From: Leisingera aquaemixtae
GTDB lineage: Bacteria; Pseudomonadota; Alphaproteobacteria; Rhodobacterales; Rhodobacteraceae
Length of the DNA stretch: 64,000 nt
Assembly (NCBI RefSeq): GCF_001458395.1
Contig: NZ_CYSR01000010.1
Coordinates: 62,001-126,000 of the forward strand
Reading direction: 5' to 3'
The translations under genes were made by a program, and so were the position numbers. This document shows, in pieces, positions 17,592 through 26,180 of this stretch (its first letter is position 1; the number at the start of each line of letters is the position of its first letter). A model generated the notes under the pieces. That model was not told where the DNA came from. It made no database searches and worked only from the letters and a program-made list of their open reading frames with translations.

Positions 17592-18254
17592 ATGCCCAAG
17601 ACATTTCCAACTCCGAAACTGGTGATCTTCGATTGCGACGGCGTGCTGGTCGACAGCGAGACGGCCTCCAACCAGGCGCTGATCGAAAACTTGGCCCAGC
17701 ACGGGCTGGAGCTGACCATGGAGCAGTCGATGGCGTATTTCGTCGGCTGCACCATGGCCGGGGTGATGGAAAAGGCCCGCAGCCTGGGGGCCGCGCTGCC
17801 GGAGGACTGGATCCGCGACGTCTATGCCGAGACTTATGCGCGGCTGAAGCAGGGGGTTCCTCTGACACCGGGCATTCCGCACCTGCTGGCGCGGCTTGAT
17901 GCCAAGGGCATTCCGGTCTGCGTCGCCTCCAACGGCAGCGAGGAGAAGATGCGCATCACCCTGGGCCAGCACGGCCTTTGGGAACGGTTCCATCCGCAGG
18001 CGATGTTCTCGGCGCAGTCCCTGGGCGTGGCCAAGCCGGAGCCGGGGCTGTTTCTGGCGGCAGCCAGCCATTTCGCGGTGCAGGCGCGCGACTGCCTGGT
18101 GATCGAGGACAGCGGCAGCGGCGTCACCGCCGCGGTGCGCGCCGGCATGCGCTGCCTCGGCTATGCGCCGCAGGGCGGCGGCCAAAAGCTTGCAGCACTG
18201 GGGGCGGAGGTGTTCCGCGATATGGCTGAGGTGCCCGCGCTTTTGTCGGTCTAA
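17592..18254 (+). CDS. HAD family hydrolase (phosphatase/beta-phosphoglucomutase-like)
   Basis: Haloacid-dehalogenase superfamily hydrolase (220 aa), subfamily IA with a helical cap. Motif I is FDCDGVLVDSE near residues 14-24 (nucleophile and acid/base aspartates), motif II is VCVASNGS near 110-117, the motif III lysine is in GVAKPEPGLF and motif IV is VIEDSGSGV. The DCDGVLVDSE form is shared by sugar-phosphate phosphatases and beta-PGM; the substrate cannot be assigned. Confidence 0.88.
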   Translation: MPKTFPTPKLVIFDCDGVLVDSETASNQALIENLAQHGLELTMEQSMAYFVGCTMAGVMEKARSLGAALPEDWIRDVYAETYARLKQGVPLTPGIPHLLARLDAKGIPVCVASNGSEEKMRITLGQHGLWERFHPQAMFSAQSLGVAKPEPGLFLAAASHFAVQARDCLVIEDSGSGVTAAVRAGMRCLGYAPQGGGQKLAALGAEVFRDMAEVPALLSV

Positions 18255-18278
18255 GCCGGATGTGCTATTGTTCCGGGC

Positions 18279-18470
18279 ATGGAACAGACACTGCGTATAC
18301 CGTTCCTGCCGCCTGTAACCAAGGCCGAAGCCGGGACAAAACCCAAACCGAAATCCGCTCGATCACCGCTGTTCATCCAGGATGCGGTGACACCTTGGGC
18401 CGATGGCACCCTGCTGCTGGCCTTGTGGCGGATGCAGGAAGCAAAGGGGCAGGACGGTACCGGCACCTGA
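18279..18470 (+). CDS. Possible small protein of unknown function
   Basis: A 63-aa frame beginning MEQTLRIPFLPPVTKAEAG, with a Pro/Lys-rich middle and the C-terminal helix-like segment ADGTLLLALWRMQEAKGQ. It has an ATG but only a poor ribosome binding site. It lies just after the HAD gene on the same strand. Amino-acid use looks protein-like rather than random, but I have no family for it. Low confidence. Confidence 0.35.
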   Translation: MEQTLRIPFLPPVTKAEAGTKPKPKSARSPLFIQDAVTPWADGTLLLALWRMQEAKGQDGTGT

Positions 18471-18488
18471 CCAGATCCGTCCTTCTTC

Positions 18489-18528
18489 TGGCTGAAAATA
18501 TCCCGGGGGTGCGGGGGCCGGCCCCCGC
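18489..18528. repeat. Short repeat TGGCTGAAAATATCCCGGGG plus GC palindrome (copy 1)
   Basis: TGGCTGAAAATATCCCGGGG at 18489-18508 recurs exactly at 43589-43608. Here it is followed by an 18-bp perfect palindrome GCGGGGGCCGGCCCCCGC (18511-18528). It lies just past the map stop codon, in a gap between convergent genes. Confidence 0.7.
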
Positions 18529-18543
18529 CTGCGCCGGGCGGGC

Positions 18544-19353
18544 TTAGCCGTAGGTCGGGTGGAATTTCCCGGCCGGCGACAGGGTGAAAATCTCGGCCCC
18601 GCCAGCAGTTACCCCGATTGAATGCTCGAACTGCGCCGACAGCGACTTGTCGCGGGTCACGGCTGTCCACTCATCAGCCAGGATCTTGGTTTCCGGGCGT
18701 CCCAGGTTGATCATCGGCTCGATGGTGAAGAACATGCCTTCTTCCAGCACCGGGCCGGTGCCGGGGCGGCCGTAGTGCAGCACGTTGGGCGGCGCGTGGA
18801 ACACGGTGCCCAGGCCATGGCCGCAGAAGTCGCGCACCACGCTCATCCGCTGGCTTTCGGCATAGGTTTGGATCGCGTGGCCGATGTCGCCGAAGGTATT
18901 GCCGGGCTTCACCGCTTCAATCCCCTTCATCAGGGAATCGTGGGTGACCTGGATCAGCCGCTCTGCCTTGCGGCTGAGTTTGCCCGCCACGAACATCCGC
19001 GAGGTATCGCCGAACCAGCCGTCGACAATCACGGTCACGTCGATGTTGAGGATATCGCCGTCCTTCAGCTTCTTGTCGCCGGGGATGCCGTGGCAGACCA
19101 CGTGGTTCACCGAGATGCAGCTGGCGTGCTGATAGCCCTTGTAGCCTATGGTCGCCGAGGTGGCGCCCGCGTCCTCGACCATTTTGGTGATCAGCCGGTC
19201 AATCTCGCCAGTGGTCTGGCCGGGGAACACATGGCCTGCGATATCGTCCAGAATGCGCGCGGCAAGCGCCCCCGCTTTGTGCATGCCCGCGAAATCGCCG
19301 GGCTCATGAATGCGGATGCCGTCCTTGGTCGTGCGGCCGTCTTTCGATCTCAT
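18544..19353 (-). CDS. map: Methionine aminopeptidase type I
   Basis: Metalloprotease (269 aa) removing N-terminal methionine from nascent proteins. Metal ligands are visible in NIDVTVIVDGWFGDTSRMF (two Asp), FCGHGLGTVFH (His), FTIEPMIN (Glu) and the C-terminal FEHSIGVT (Glu). HASCISVNHVVCHGIP contains the conserved His. I chose the ATG at 19353 because GGAG lies 9 bp upstream; an ATG at 19368 is possible. Divergent from the MscS gene. Confidence 0.93.
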   Translation of the reverse strand: MRSKDGRTTKDGIRIHEPGDFAGMHKAGALAARILDDIAGHVFPGQTTGEIDRLITKMVEDAGATSATIGYKGYQHASCISVNHVVCHGIPGDKKLKDGDILNIDVTVIVDGWFGDTSRMFVAGKLSRKAERLIQVTHDSLMKGIEAVKPGNTFGDIGHAIQTYAESQRMSVVRDFCGHGLGTVFHAPPNVLHYGRPGTGPVLEEGMFFTIEPMINLGRPETKILADEWTAVTRDKSLSAQFEHSIGVTAGGAEIFTLSPAGKFHPTYG

Positions 19354-19507
19354 CAGGCGGAGCTCCATCGGGTGTCTTTGCGTAGCTATGTAAGGGGTTC
19401 CCGGCAAAAGGGCCAGAGGGGGCAGGGGCGGCATCCGGGAACTTTTTCCACTGCGCCGCGTTACCGGTGGTGAGGGAAACTGCGGCGAAACGGAAAGAGG
19501 CAGCGGC

Positions 19508-20395
19508 ATGGAAAGCTTCAACAACCTGATGCAGACTGAAATTTATGGCGGCAAGTCACTCTCTGACCTGGTGACCCTGGAATTCCTGGCCGAGGTGCTG
19601 GGCAGCGTTGTGGCCGCAGTGGTCATCCTGCTGGCGGGCTTTATCGTGGCAAGCTGGGTCAAGCGGCGGATCGTGGCGCTGGGGGACACCCATGCCAGCT
19701 TCGACGTGACCCTGTTCCACTTTCTGGGCAACCTTGCCCGCTATGTCATCCTCGCCTTTGCGGTTCTGTTCGTGCTGAACACCTTCGGGGTTAAGACCAC
19801 CTCGATTATCGCCGCTATAGGTGCTGCAGGCCTGGCGATTGGCCTGGCGATGCAAGGGGCGCTGTCCAATGTCGCGGCCGGGGTGATGATCATCCTGTTC
19901 CGCCCCTTCAAGCTGGGCGATTTCATCGAGGTGGATGGCGAGATGGGCACGGTGAAGGACATCAACCTGAACAACACCGTCATTGCCAGCCTCAGCAACC
20001 TGAAGGTCATCATCCCCAACTCCGAGGTCTGGGGCAACACCATCACCAACTACTCGTCATTCGATACCCGCCGGGCCGAATGGACCTTTGGTGTCGGCTA
20101 CGGCGCAAATCTGGCAGTGGCTGAGCGGGTGATCCGCGAAACCATCATGAGCGACAGCCGCTCGCACAGCGACCCGGAGCCGTTCATCCAGGTCAATGAG
20201 CTGAACAGCAGCTCGGTCGATTTCCTGGTGCGTGTCTGGGTCGATGCGGCGGAGTACTTCCAGTATCAGGCCGACATGAAGCGCAAGGTGAAAGAGGCGC
20301 TGGACGCGGCCGGGGTCGATATTCCGTTCCCGACCCGCACTATCGTGCAGGCCGAACCCGGCGCGGAGGAGAACGAGGCCAGCCAGGCCGCCTGA
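19508..20395 (+). CDS. Small-conductance mechanosensitive channel (MscS family)
   Basis: Inner-membrane osmotic release channel (295 aa). TM1 lies near 30-50, TM2 near 75-95 and the pore-lining TM3 contains AAIGAAGLAIGLAMQGALSNVAAG, the glycine/alanine-packed MscS signature. The beta domain starts RPFKLGDFIEVDGEMGTVKDI, and NTVIASLSNLKVIIPNSEVWG is conserved. Its C-terminal cytoplasmic domain is of ordinary size and ends in an acidic tail. Monocistronic, with sfsA convergent 24 bp away. Confidence 0.92.
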   Translation: MESFNNLMQTEIYGGKSLSDLVTLEFLAEVLGSVVAAVVILLAGFIVASWVKRRIVALGDTHASFDVTLFHFLGNLARYVILAFAVLFVLNTFGVKTTSIIAAIGAAGLAIGLAMQGALSNVAAGVMIILFRPFKLGDFIEVDGEMGTVKDINLNNTVIASLSNLKVIIPNSEVWGNTITNYSSFDTRRAEWTFGVGYGANLAVAERVIRETIMSDSRSHSDPEPFIQVNELNSSSVDFLVRVWVDAAEYFQYQADMKRKVKEALDAAGVDIPFPTRTIVQAEPGAEENEASQAA

Positions 20396-20419
20396 GCGGA
20401 CGCGCCGGCGCCTGCGCCG

Positions 20420-21121
20420 CTACTGCGCGGCGATGGGGGCGCCGGCCTCGACGCCTTGGGGTGAGATCTTTGTGCCCAGCACCAGCCGCTCCACTCCCGC
20501 GGCATGGGCGCTCGCAAAGGCGTCTGCATAGGCCGGGTCGATATCCGCCGCCAGCTGGAACCGGTCGCAATCGGTGCGCTGCACCAGATACAGCATCACC
20601 GCCCGGTGGCCCTGCGCAGCCATGTTTGCCAGTTCCCCCAGATGCTTGGTGCCGCGCGCGGTGACGCTGTCGGGAAACTCCGCAAGGCCCGGCTGGCGCG
20701 AGAGCGTTACGCTTTTCACCTCGACATAGCAATCGGGCAGGCCGTCCTGCTGCAGCAGAAAGTCGATGCGGCTGTTCCCGCCGTATTTCACCTCCGCCCG
20801 CACGGTTTTGTAGGCCGCAAGCTCCGCGACGTCCCCGTTTTCGAGCGCGGCGCGCAGGGCGCGGTTCGGCACCGAGGTGTCGACGCCGGTGAAATGGCCG
20901 CCCTCCTGCTCGACCAGCCGCCAGCCGTATTTCAGCTTTTTCTTCGGATCGTCGTTGGGCTCCAGCCAGATCTTCATGCCGGGCTCCGCCAGCCCCATCA
21001 TGCTGCCGGGGTTGGCGCAATGGGCTGTGACTTCCCGCCCGTCCTCCAGCCGGCAATCGGCGAGGAAGCGTTTGTAGCGGCGGATCAGCACGGCGGGGAT
21101 CAGAGGGGTTTCAAAGCGCAT
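20420..21121 (-). CDS. sfsA: SfsA DNA/RNA nuclease-like protein
   Basis: SfsA family protein (233 aa) with an N-terminal OB-like domain and a C-terminal PD-(D/E)xK nuclease-like fold. Family landmarks are RRYKRFLADCRL, HCANPGSMMGL, EVKYGGNSRIDFLLQ and YVEVKSVTL (the ExK motif). The E. coli protein was named for sugar fermentation stimulation, and its cellular role is still unclear. Start at 21121 matches the family N-terminus MRFETPLIPAVL. Divergent from the CinA-like gene. Confidence 0.92.
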   Translation of the reverse strand: MRFETPLIPAVLIRRYKRFLADCRLEDGREVTAHCANPGSMMGLAEPGMKIWLEPNDDPKKKLKYGWRLVEQEGGHFTGVDTSVPNRALRAALENGDVAELAAYKTVRAEVKYGGNSRIDFLLQQDGLPDCYVEVKSVTLSRQPGLAEFPDSVTARGTKHLGELANMAAQGHRAVMLYLVQRTDCDRFQLAADIDPAYADAFASAHAAGVERLVLGTKISPQGVEAGAPIAAQ

Positions 21122-21169
21122 GACAACGGGCCTATACCTGCGGAGACGAGGTATCAAGGGAGGACAACC

Positions 21170-21892
21170 ATGGCCAATCCGACGGCTGCCATGCTGGTGA
21201 TCGGGGACGAGATTTTGTCGGGCCGCACCCGGGATGCCAACATGCATTACCTGGCCGGGGAGCTGGCCAAGCATGGCATCGACCTGAAGGAAGTCCGCAT
21301 CGTCAGCGACGAGGAGAAGGCGATCATCGCAGCGGTCAAGGTGCTGGCAGGCACCTATGATCACATCTTCACCAGCGGCGGCATCGGCCCGACCCATGAT
21401 GACATCACCGCCGATTGCATCGCCAAGGCTTTTGACGCGCATCTGGGCGTGCGCGACGATGCCCGGGCGATCCTGCAGGCGCATTACGACACCCAGGGGA
21501 TTGAGCTGAACGAGGCCCGGCTGCGCATGGCGCGGATCCCGGATGGTGCGGCGCTGATCGACAATCCGGTCTCTGCGGCGCCGGGGTTCACCCTTGGCAA
21601 CGTGCATGTGATGGCCGGTGTGCCGATGATCTTTCAGGCGATGGTGGCCAGTGTGATCCCAACGCTCACCGGCGGCCAGCCGATGCTGTCGCAGACCCTG
21701 CGGGTGTTGCGCGGCGAGGGCGAGATTGCCGGTCCGCTGCGCCTGCTGGCTGAGGCATATGAGGATTTGTCCGTGGGCTGCTACCCGTTTCAAAAAGACG
21801 GCGTGTTTGGCGCCAACGTGGTGATCCGCGGCACCGATGGCGCCCGGATCGACGCGGCGATGACCGAGCTGGCAAAGGAGCTGGAGCAGTGA
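21170..21892 (+). CDS. CinA N-terminal / molybdopterin-binding domain protein
   Basis: A 240-aa protein with the MoaB/MogA-like fold found at the N-terminus of competence/damage-inducible CinA. It has GDEILSGRTRDAN near 12-24 and FTSGGIGPTHDDIT near 67-80, but lacks the C-terminal nicotinamide-nucleotide deamidase domain of full CinA. Stand-alone versions are common in alphaproteobacteria and may act as ADP-ribose or NMN-related hydrolases. AGGGAGGACAACC precedes the ATG. Coupled by overlap to the following GNAT gene. Confidence 0.87.
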   Translation: MANPTAAMLVIGDEILSGRTRDANMHYLAGELAKHGIDLKEVRIVSDEEKAIIAAVKVLAGTYDHIFTSGGIGPTHDDITADCIAKAFDAHLGVRDDARAILQAHYDTQGIELNEARLRMARIPDGAALIDNPVSAAPGFTLGNVHVMAGVPMIFQAMVASVIPTLTGGQPMLSQTLRVLRGEGEIAGPLRLLAEAYEDLSVGCYPFQKDGVFGANVVIRGTDGARIDAAMTELAKELEQ

Positions 21893-22614
21893 CCACCGAC
21901 CCCCGGTATTACGCCGTGACAGAAGCGACCTGGCCGCCCGCATCGGTGCGCACGCTTGGCCCCGTGACCCTGCGCGAGGGGCAGGGCGGCGGCAGCCGGG
22001 TGTCGGCGGCAATGGTGAACGGCCCTGCGTCAGACGCGCAGATCGCTGCGGCGGAAGCGGCGATGCGCGCGATGGGGCAGGACTGTCTGTTCATGATCCG
22101 CGACGGCGAGGCGGATCTGGACGCACAGCTGGAAGCCCGCGGCTATGCGGTGAAGGATCCGGTCAACCTTTGGACCTGTCCGGCGGAGCGGCTGACGGAT
22201 ATTCCGGTGCCGCGTGTCACCGCCTTTTGTGTGTGGGAGCCGCTGGCGATCCAGCGCGAAATCTGGGAGCAGGCGGGCATCGGGCCGGAGCGCCTGGCGG
22301 TGATGCAGCGGGTACAGGGGGCCAAGACCGGGCTGCTTGGGCGTCACAGAGACAAGCCCGCAGGCGCGGGCTTTGTGGCCATCCATGACGGTGTGGCGAT
22401 GGTGCATGCACTGGAGATCCTGCCGCACCAGCGCCGGGCCGGCATGGGCGCCTGGATGATGCGCCAAGCCGCGTTCTGGGCGCTGGAGAACGGTGCCAGC
22501 GAACTTGCGGTGCTCTGTACGAAACGTAACGAGGGCGCAAACGGGCTTTATGCTTCCCTCGGCATGGATTGCACCGGACAGTACCACTACCGGATTTTGA
22601 AGGAAGGCGATTGA
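21889..22614 (+). CDS. GNAT family N-acetyltransferase
   Basis: Acetyl-CoA-dependent N-acetyltransferase (241 aa). The C-terminal half carries the GNAT core: VAMVHALEILPHQRRAGMGAWMMRQAA (acetyl-CoA loop RRAGMGAW) and ELAVLCTKRNEGANGLYASLGM. The N-terminal half is unassigned. It starts with GTG overlapping the CinA-like stop (GTGA), so the two are coupled. Acceptor unknown. Confidence 0.8.
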   Translation: MTTDPRYYAVTEATWPPASVRTLGPVTLREGQGGGSRVSAAMVNGPASDAQIAAAEAAMRAMGQDCLFMIRDGEADLDAQLEARGYAVKDPVNLWTCPAERLTDIPVPRVTAFCVWEPLAIQREIWEQAGIGPERLAVMQRVQGAKTGLLGRHRDKPAGAGFVAIHDGVAMVHALEILPHQRRAGMGAWMMRQAAFWALENGASELAVLCTKRNEGANGLYASLGMDCTGQYHYRILKEGD

Positions 22615-22619
22615 CCGCG

Positions 22620-23192
22620 ATGACTGACCAGACCCAGCCCACAGCCCTTGACCTGCCGATGGCGGACCCGCTGCCGCCCGAGACGCAGAAGTATTTCGAC
22701 ATCTGCCAGGAAAAACTGGGGATGGTGCCGAATGTGCTGAAGGCCAATGCGTTCGACATTGATAAGCTGAATGCCTTCACGGGGATGTATAATGATCTGA
22801 TGCTGGCCGACAGCGGCCTCAGCAAGCTGGAGCGGGAGATGATCGCGGTCGTGGTCTCTTCGATCAACCGCTGTTTCTATTGCCTGGTGGCGCATGGCGC
22901 GGCGGTGCGGCAGCTGTCGGGCGACCCGCAGCTGGGCGAGATGCTGGTGATGAATTACCGGGTGGCACCGCTGGACGCGCGCCAGCGGGCGATGCTGGAT
23001 TTTGCCGCCAAGATGACAACGGCGAGTGCGGAAATCGAGGAGGCGGACCGCCAGGGCTTGCGCAAGGCGGGATTCAGTGACCGCGACATCTGGGACATCG
23101 CCAATGTCACCGGCTTTTTCAACATGTCCAACCGGGTGGCCAGCGCAACCGCCATGGTGCCCAATCCGGAATATCACAGCCAGTGCCGCTAG
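22620..23192 (+). CDS. AhpD-like peroxidase-related protein
   Basis: Carboxymuconolactone-decarboxylase/AhpD-fold protein (190 aa). The redox motif is CFYCLVAHG (CxxC plus His), and the segments KLGMVPNVLKANAF and WDIANVTGFFNMSNRVAS match the uncharacterised peroxidase-related group. It likely reduces hydroperoxides with an external thiol donor. Start at 22620 (ATG) is assumed; an in-frame TTG at 22611 is possible. It follows the GNAT gene by a few bases, and its 3' end overlaps the OmpA-like gene. Confidence 0.85.
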   Translation: MTDQTQPTALDLPMADPLPPETQKYFDICQEKLGMVPNVLKANAFDIDKLNAFTGMYNDLMLADSGLSKLEREMIAVVVSSINRCFYCLVAHGAAVRQLSGDPQLGEMLVMNYRVAPLDARQRAMLDFAAKMTTASAEIEEADRQGLRKAGFSDRDIWDIANVTGFFNMSNRVASATAMVPNPEYHSQCR

Positions 23193-24106
23193 GGCGGCTG
23201 ACGGCCCTTGCTGTCCTGGCCGCGGCGGCACTGCTGGCCGGGCGGGCCGGGGCGGTGGAGATAACCCTGCCGCCCGGCGCGGAAGCTGTGTCCGAACGGG
23301 TGACGGCGCTGGGCGTCTACCAGCTGCCGGTGGGACCTGAGGTTTCGGACAAGGTGCCGTCGAAGCGGTTCGAGGGCCGGATTTCGCGCCGCACCTGGCG
23401 GCTGGAGGGCAGCGGCACGGTGCTGGAGATCCTGGCGCCGCTGCGCGGGCAGCTGCAGTCGCAGGGCTATGAGGTGCTGCTTGATTGCGCGGCCCGCGAT
23501 TGCGGCGGCTTCGGCTTCCGCTTCGGAACCGAGGTGGTGCCGGCGCCGGATATGATGGTGGATATCTCCCGCTATCACTTCCTGTCGGCGGCCAAGGACG
23601 GCCGGGCGGTCTCGATCCTGGTGTCGCGGGCGGGCGGCACGGCCTATGTGCAGATGATCACCGTGCAGCCGCCCGAGGTTGCGGCGCCGGTGGTGAAGCC
23701 CGCCGCAGAGGGGAAGGCCCCGGAGCGCCCGGTGGAGCTGGCCAAGGTGCTGGACGTGCGCGGCCATGCGGTGCTGACCGATCTGGTGTTCGAGAGCGGC
23801 TCCACCCGGCTGCGGGAGGGGCGCTATGACAGCCTGATGCAGCTGGCGGAATACCTGGCCGCCAATCCGGAATACAGGCTGCTGCTGGTGGGCCATACCG
23901 ACACGGTCGGCTCGCAGGAGCAGAACGCCGGCATCTCAGAGCGCCGGGCGCAATCGGTGAAGGAGCGGCTGATTGAGGCTTACGGCGCTGAAGAGGCGCG
24001 TATCAGCGTGGCCGGTGCCGGTTTCCTGGCGCCGATTGCCAGCAACCTCACCCCGGAGGGCCGTGAGGCCAACAGACGGGTGGAGGCGGTGCTGCTCGCT
24101 GACTGA
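23183..24106 (+). CDS. OmpA family outer-membrane protein
   Basis: Secreted protein (307 aa) with a signal peptide (residues 1-24, ending AGA), a middle domain containing a Cys pair (LLDCAARDCGG), and a C-terminal OmpA-like peptidoglycan-binding domain: LVFESGSTRLREG, LLLVGHTDTVGSQEQNAGISERRAQSVKERL and LTPEGREANRRVE. The N-terminal part looks like the DUF4892-type region. It uses GTG and overlaps the 3' end of the AhpD-like gene by 10 bp, so it is the last gene of that operon. Confidence 0.82.
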   Translation: MPLGRLTALAVLAAAALLAGRAGAVEITLPPGAEAVSERVTALGVYQLPVGPEVSDKVPSKRFEGRISRRTWRLEGSGTVLEILAPLRGQLQSQGYEVLLDCAARDCGGFGFRFGTEVVPAPDMMVDISRYHFLSAAKDGRAVSILVSRAGGTAYVQMITVQPPEVAAPVVKPAAEGKAPERPVELAKVLDVRGHAVLTDLVFESGSTRLREGRYDSLMQLAEYLAANPEYRLLLVGHTDTVGSQEQNAGISERRAQSVKERLIEAYGAEEARISVAGAGFLAPIASNLTPEGREANRRVEAVLLAD

Positions 24107-24181
24107 CGTTCTGCGGACGGGACATGGCGAGGGGCTCCCGCCCCCGCAGGCGCCTTGGCGCCGCCAAGACCCCTTGGCGGG

Positions 24182-24263
24182 GTTGGGCCAGGCTCGGCGC
24201 AGAGCGCCGAGCCTGGCCCAACGGACGCGGGAGCATGGAACATGCTCTTGCGGCGGGCGGGAG
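24182..24263. repeat. Two-hairpin intergenic repeat, copy B
   Basis: A 19-bp perfect stem with arms 24182-24200 and 24204-24222 begins GTTGGGCC and ends GGCCCAAC. Next come a 7-bp hairpin GAGCATG-GAA-CATGCTC (24231-24247) and the tail GCGGCGGGCGGGAG (24250-24263). It is the cleanest copy. It occupies the 362-bp gap between the convergent OmpA-like and LysR genes, where I see no coding sequence. Confidence 0.8.
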
Positions 24264-24396
24264 ACGCTGGGAAAAGCGCACACCCTCCGGCCGGCGACGC
24301 CATGCCTGCAGGCCCAACTGGATGAGCGCCCCGGCGCAAAAAATGGCGGCCTGCTGCGGCTATGCGGCCCCCCTCGGGGGGAAATAGAAGCGGCCG

Positions 24397-24424
24397 AAAA
24401 AAGCCCCCGCGCGGGCGCGGGGGC
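24397..24424 (-). terminator. Intrinsic terminator of the LysR gene
   Basis: GCCCCCGC (24403-24410) pairs with GCGGGGGC (24417-24424) and is followed on the minus strand by TTTTTT. It lies 45 bp past the LysR stop codon. Confidence 0.75.
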
Positions 24425-24468
24425 AGGTCTTCGAGGGAGGTTTTGGCCCGGTTTTCCGTCAAACCGGT

Positions 24469-25380
24469 TCAGGTTTTCCATTCGGACGGGTCGCGGTCGG
24501 CAAAGGCTGCGACCAGGAAGTCGATGAACGCCCGCACCTTGGGCTGGGTGAACTTGCCCGGCGGGTAGACCGCGTAGATGCCCTGGGTCTCGACCGGAAG
24601 ACTGGGCATCACATCCTCGACCAGCCCTTCTTCCATGGCTGCGGCGTAGAGGTAGCTGGGCAGATAGGCGATGCCGAGGCCGGATATGGCCGCGGTCAGC
24701 AGTGACTGGCCGTCATTCACAGACAGCCAGCCGGAGGTGCGCACCTGGCGCTTTTCGCCGGAGGGCGCGGTGATCTTCCAGACATTGCCGCTGGACTGGC
24801 TGGAGTAATGCAGCAGCTTGTGATTGTTCAGCTCGTCGATCTTCTGCGGGCGGCCGAATTTCTCCAGATAGGCGGGGGAGGCGATCATCCGCTTTGTGGT
24901 TTCGGTCAGCTTGCGGGCGCGCAAAGAGCTGTCCTCCAGCTCGCCGATCCGCACCGCCATGTCGAACCCTTCGGAGATCAGCTCCACATAACGGTTGTTC
25001 AGCACCATGTTGACGGTGATGTCCGGGAAGTCGCGCAGGAAGTCGGACAGCACCGGCGACAGATGATTGACGCCGAAATCGGTGGCGACAGAAATCCGCA
25101 GAAGGCCCGAGGGCGCCGATTGCATCGAGGTGACCAGCGCATCCGCTTCGCCTGCGTCGTTCAGCACCCGGCGGGCGCGGTCGTAATAGGCCAGCCCGAT
25201 TTCGGTCGGCGACACCCGGCGGGTGGTGCGGTTCAAAAGCCGCGCGCCCAGGCGGGCTTCCAGGCTGGAGACATGTTTGGAGACCGCCGACTTGGAAATC
25301 CCCATTTTGCGCGCCGCATCGGTGAAGCCGCCCTGGTCCACCACATTTGCAAAGGCCTCCATCTCGGTCAGTCGGTCCAT
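24469..25380 (-). CDS. LysR family transcriptional regulator
   Basis: LTTR of 303 aa. The N-terminal winged helix is FANVVDQGGFTDAARKMGISKSAVSKHVSSLEARLGARLLNRTTRRVSPTEIG in outline, followed by a substrate-binding domain with VATDFGVNHLSPVLSDFLRDFPDI. This resembles the DsdC/AaeR-type group that often regulates quinone or efflux genes. The ATG at 25380 is preferred; a GTG two codons upstream is possible. The 283-bp gap to the divergent DUF4399 gene is where its operator should be, but I saw no clear T-N11-A palindrome. Confidence 0.88.
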   Translation of the reverse strand: MDRLTEMEAFANVVDQGGFTDAARKMGISKSAVSKHVSSLEARLGARLLNRTTRRVSPTEIGLAYYDRARRVLNDAGEADALVTSMQSAPSGLLRISVATDFGVNHLSPVLSDFLRDFPDITVNMVLNNRYVELISEGFDMAVRIGELEDSSLRARKLTETTKRMIASPAYLEKFGRPQKIDELNNHKLLHYSSQSSGNVWKITAPSGEKRQVRTSGWLSVNDGQSLLTAAISGLGIAYLPSYLYAAAMEEGLVEDVMPSLPVETQGIYAVYPPGKFTQPKVRAFIDFLVAAFADRDPSEWKT

Positions 25381-25663
25381 GTTCACCCATCCTCGTTAAG
25401 CTGTGTTGCCGTCAGGTTTGCCGGGGAAATCGGGCAAGATCGGGGCGGGGGTGGGATAATTGCAGGGTTTTGCAGGGATCGTTTGCGCAGTGGAAACGGC
25501 ACCTTGCAGTTCGGCGTGCCGGGCGCCTGCCAGACCTGCGGCGCCCGCCGCTTACCGGCGGCTGCCGCATTTTTGTGGATTCGTTATGGGCGGCAGGATT
25601 GCCAGGACCGGGGCAGCCGCTAGCTTTGTCTTGCTGGTTTAGCAATTTTCTGGAGGACCTGAT

Positions 25664-26104
25664 ATGAAACTGCTGATTGCGGCTGCCTTGTCTGCCTGCC
25701 TGGCGGCCCCGCTGTGGGCTGGCGGCGAAACGGTCTCGAACCCTGAGGCCAAGGTTTATTTCGCCAATGTCCAGGACGGGGACACGGTCGCGTCGCCGGT
25801 AACGCTGGTCTTTGGCCTGTCGGGGATGGGCGTGGCGCCGTCGGGGATCGAGAAGGAGAACACCGGCCACCATCACCTGCTGATCGACCGCCCGCCGCTG
25901 GGTCAGGGCGAGGATGGCGCAGATGAGCTGGCCTTTGGCCTGCCGTCGGATGACAACCACCTGCATTTCGGCGGCGGTCAGACCGAGGTGACGCTGGAGC
26001 TGTCCCCGGGCCGCCACACCCTGCAGCTGGTGCTGGGCGATGCAGGCCATGTGCCGCATGCCACGCCGATTGTTTCGGAACAGATCACCATCACGGTGGA
26101 GTGA
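25664..26104 (+). CDS. DUF4399 domain secreted protein
   Basis: Exported protein (146 aa) with a signal peptide (MKLLIAAALSACLAAPLWA). The domain holds histidine-rich conserved blocks: FGLSGMGVAPSG, NTGHHHLLID, DDNHLHFGGGQTEVTLEL and GDAGHVPHATPIVSEQITITV. Its His clusters suggest metal binding in the periplasm, but no function is established for the family. GGAGGACCTGAT precedes the ATG. Confidence 0.82.
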   Translation: MKLLIAAALSACLAAPLWAGGETVSNPEAKVYFANVQDGDTVASPVTLVFGLSGMGVAPSGIEKENTGHHHLLIDRPPLGQGEDGADELAFGLPSDDNHLHFGGGQTEVTLELSPGRHTLQLVLGDAGHVPHATPIVSEQITITVE

Positions 26105-26180
26105 CGGTTCGGCCTGCGCCGAAGCTTCCGGCTGGTGGGGCAGGTTAGGGATGTGGTCCTGAACACCCAAAGGACATGAC

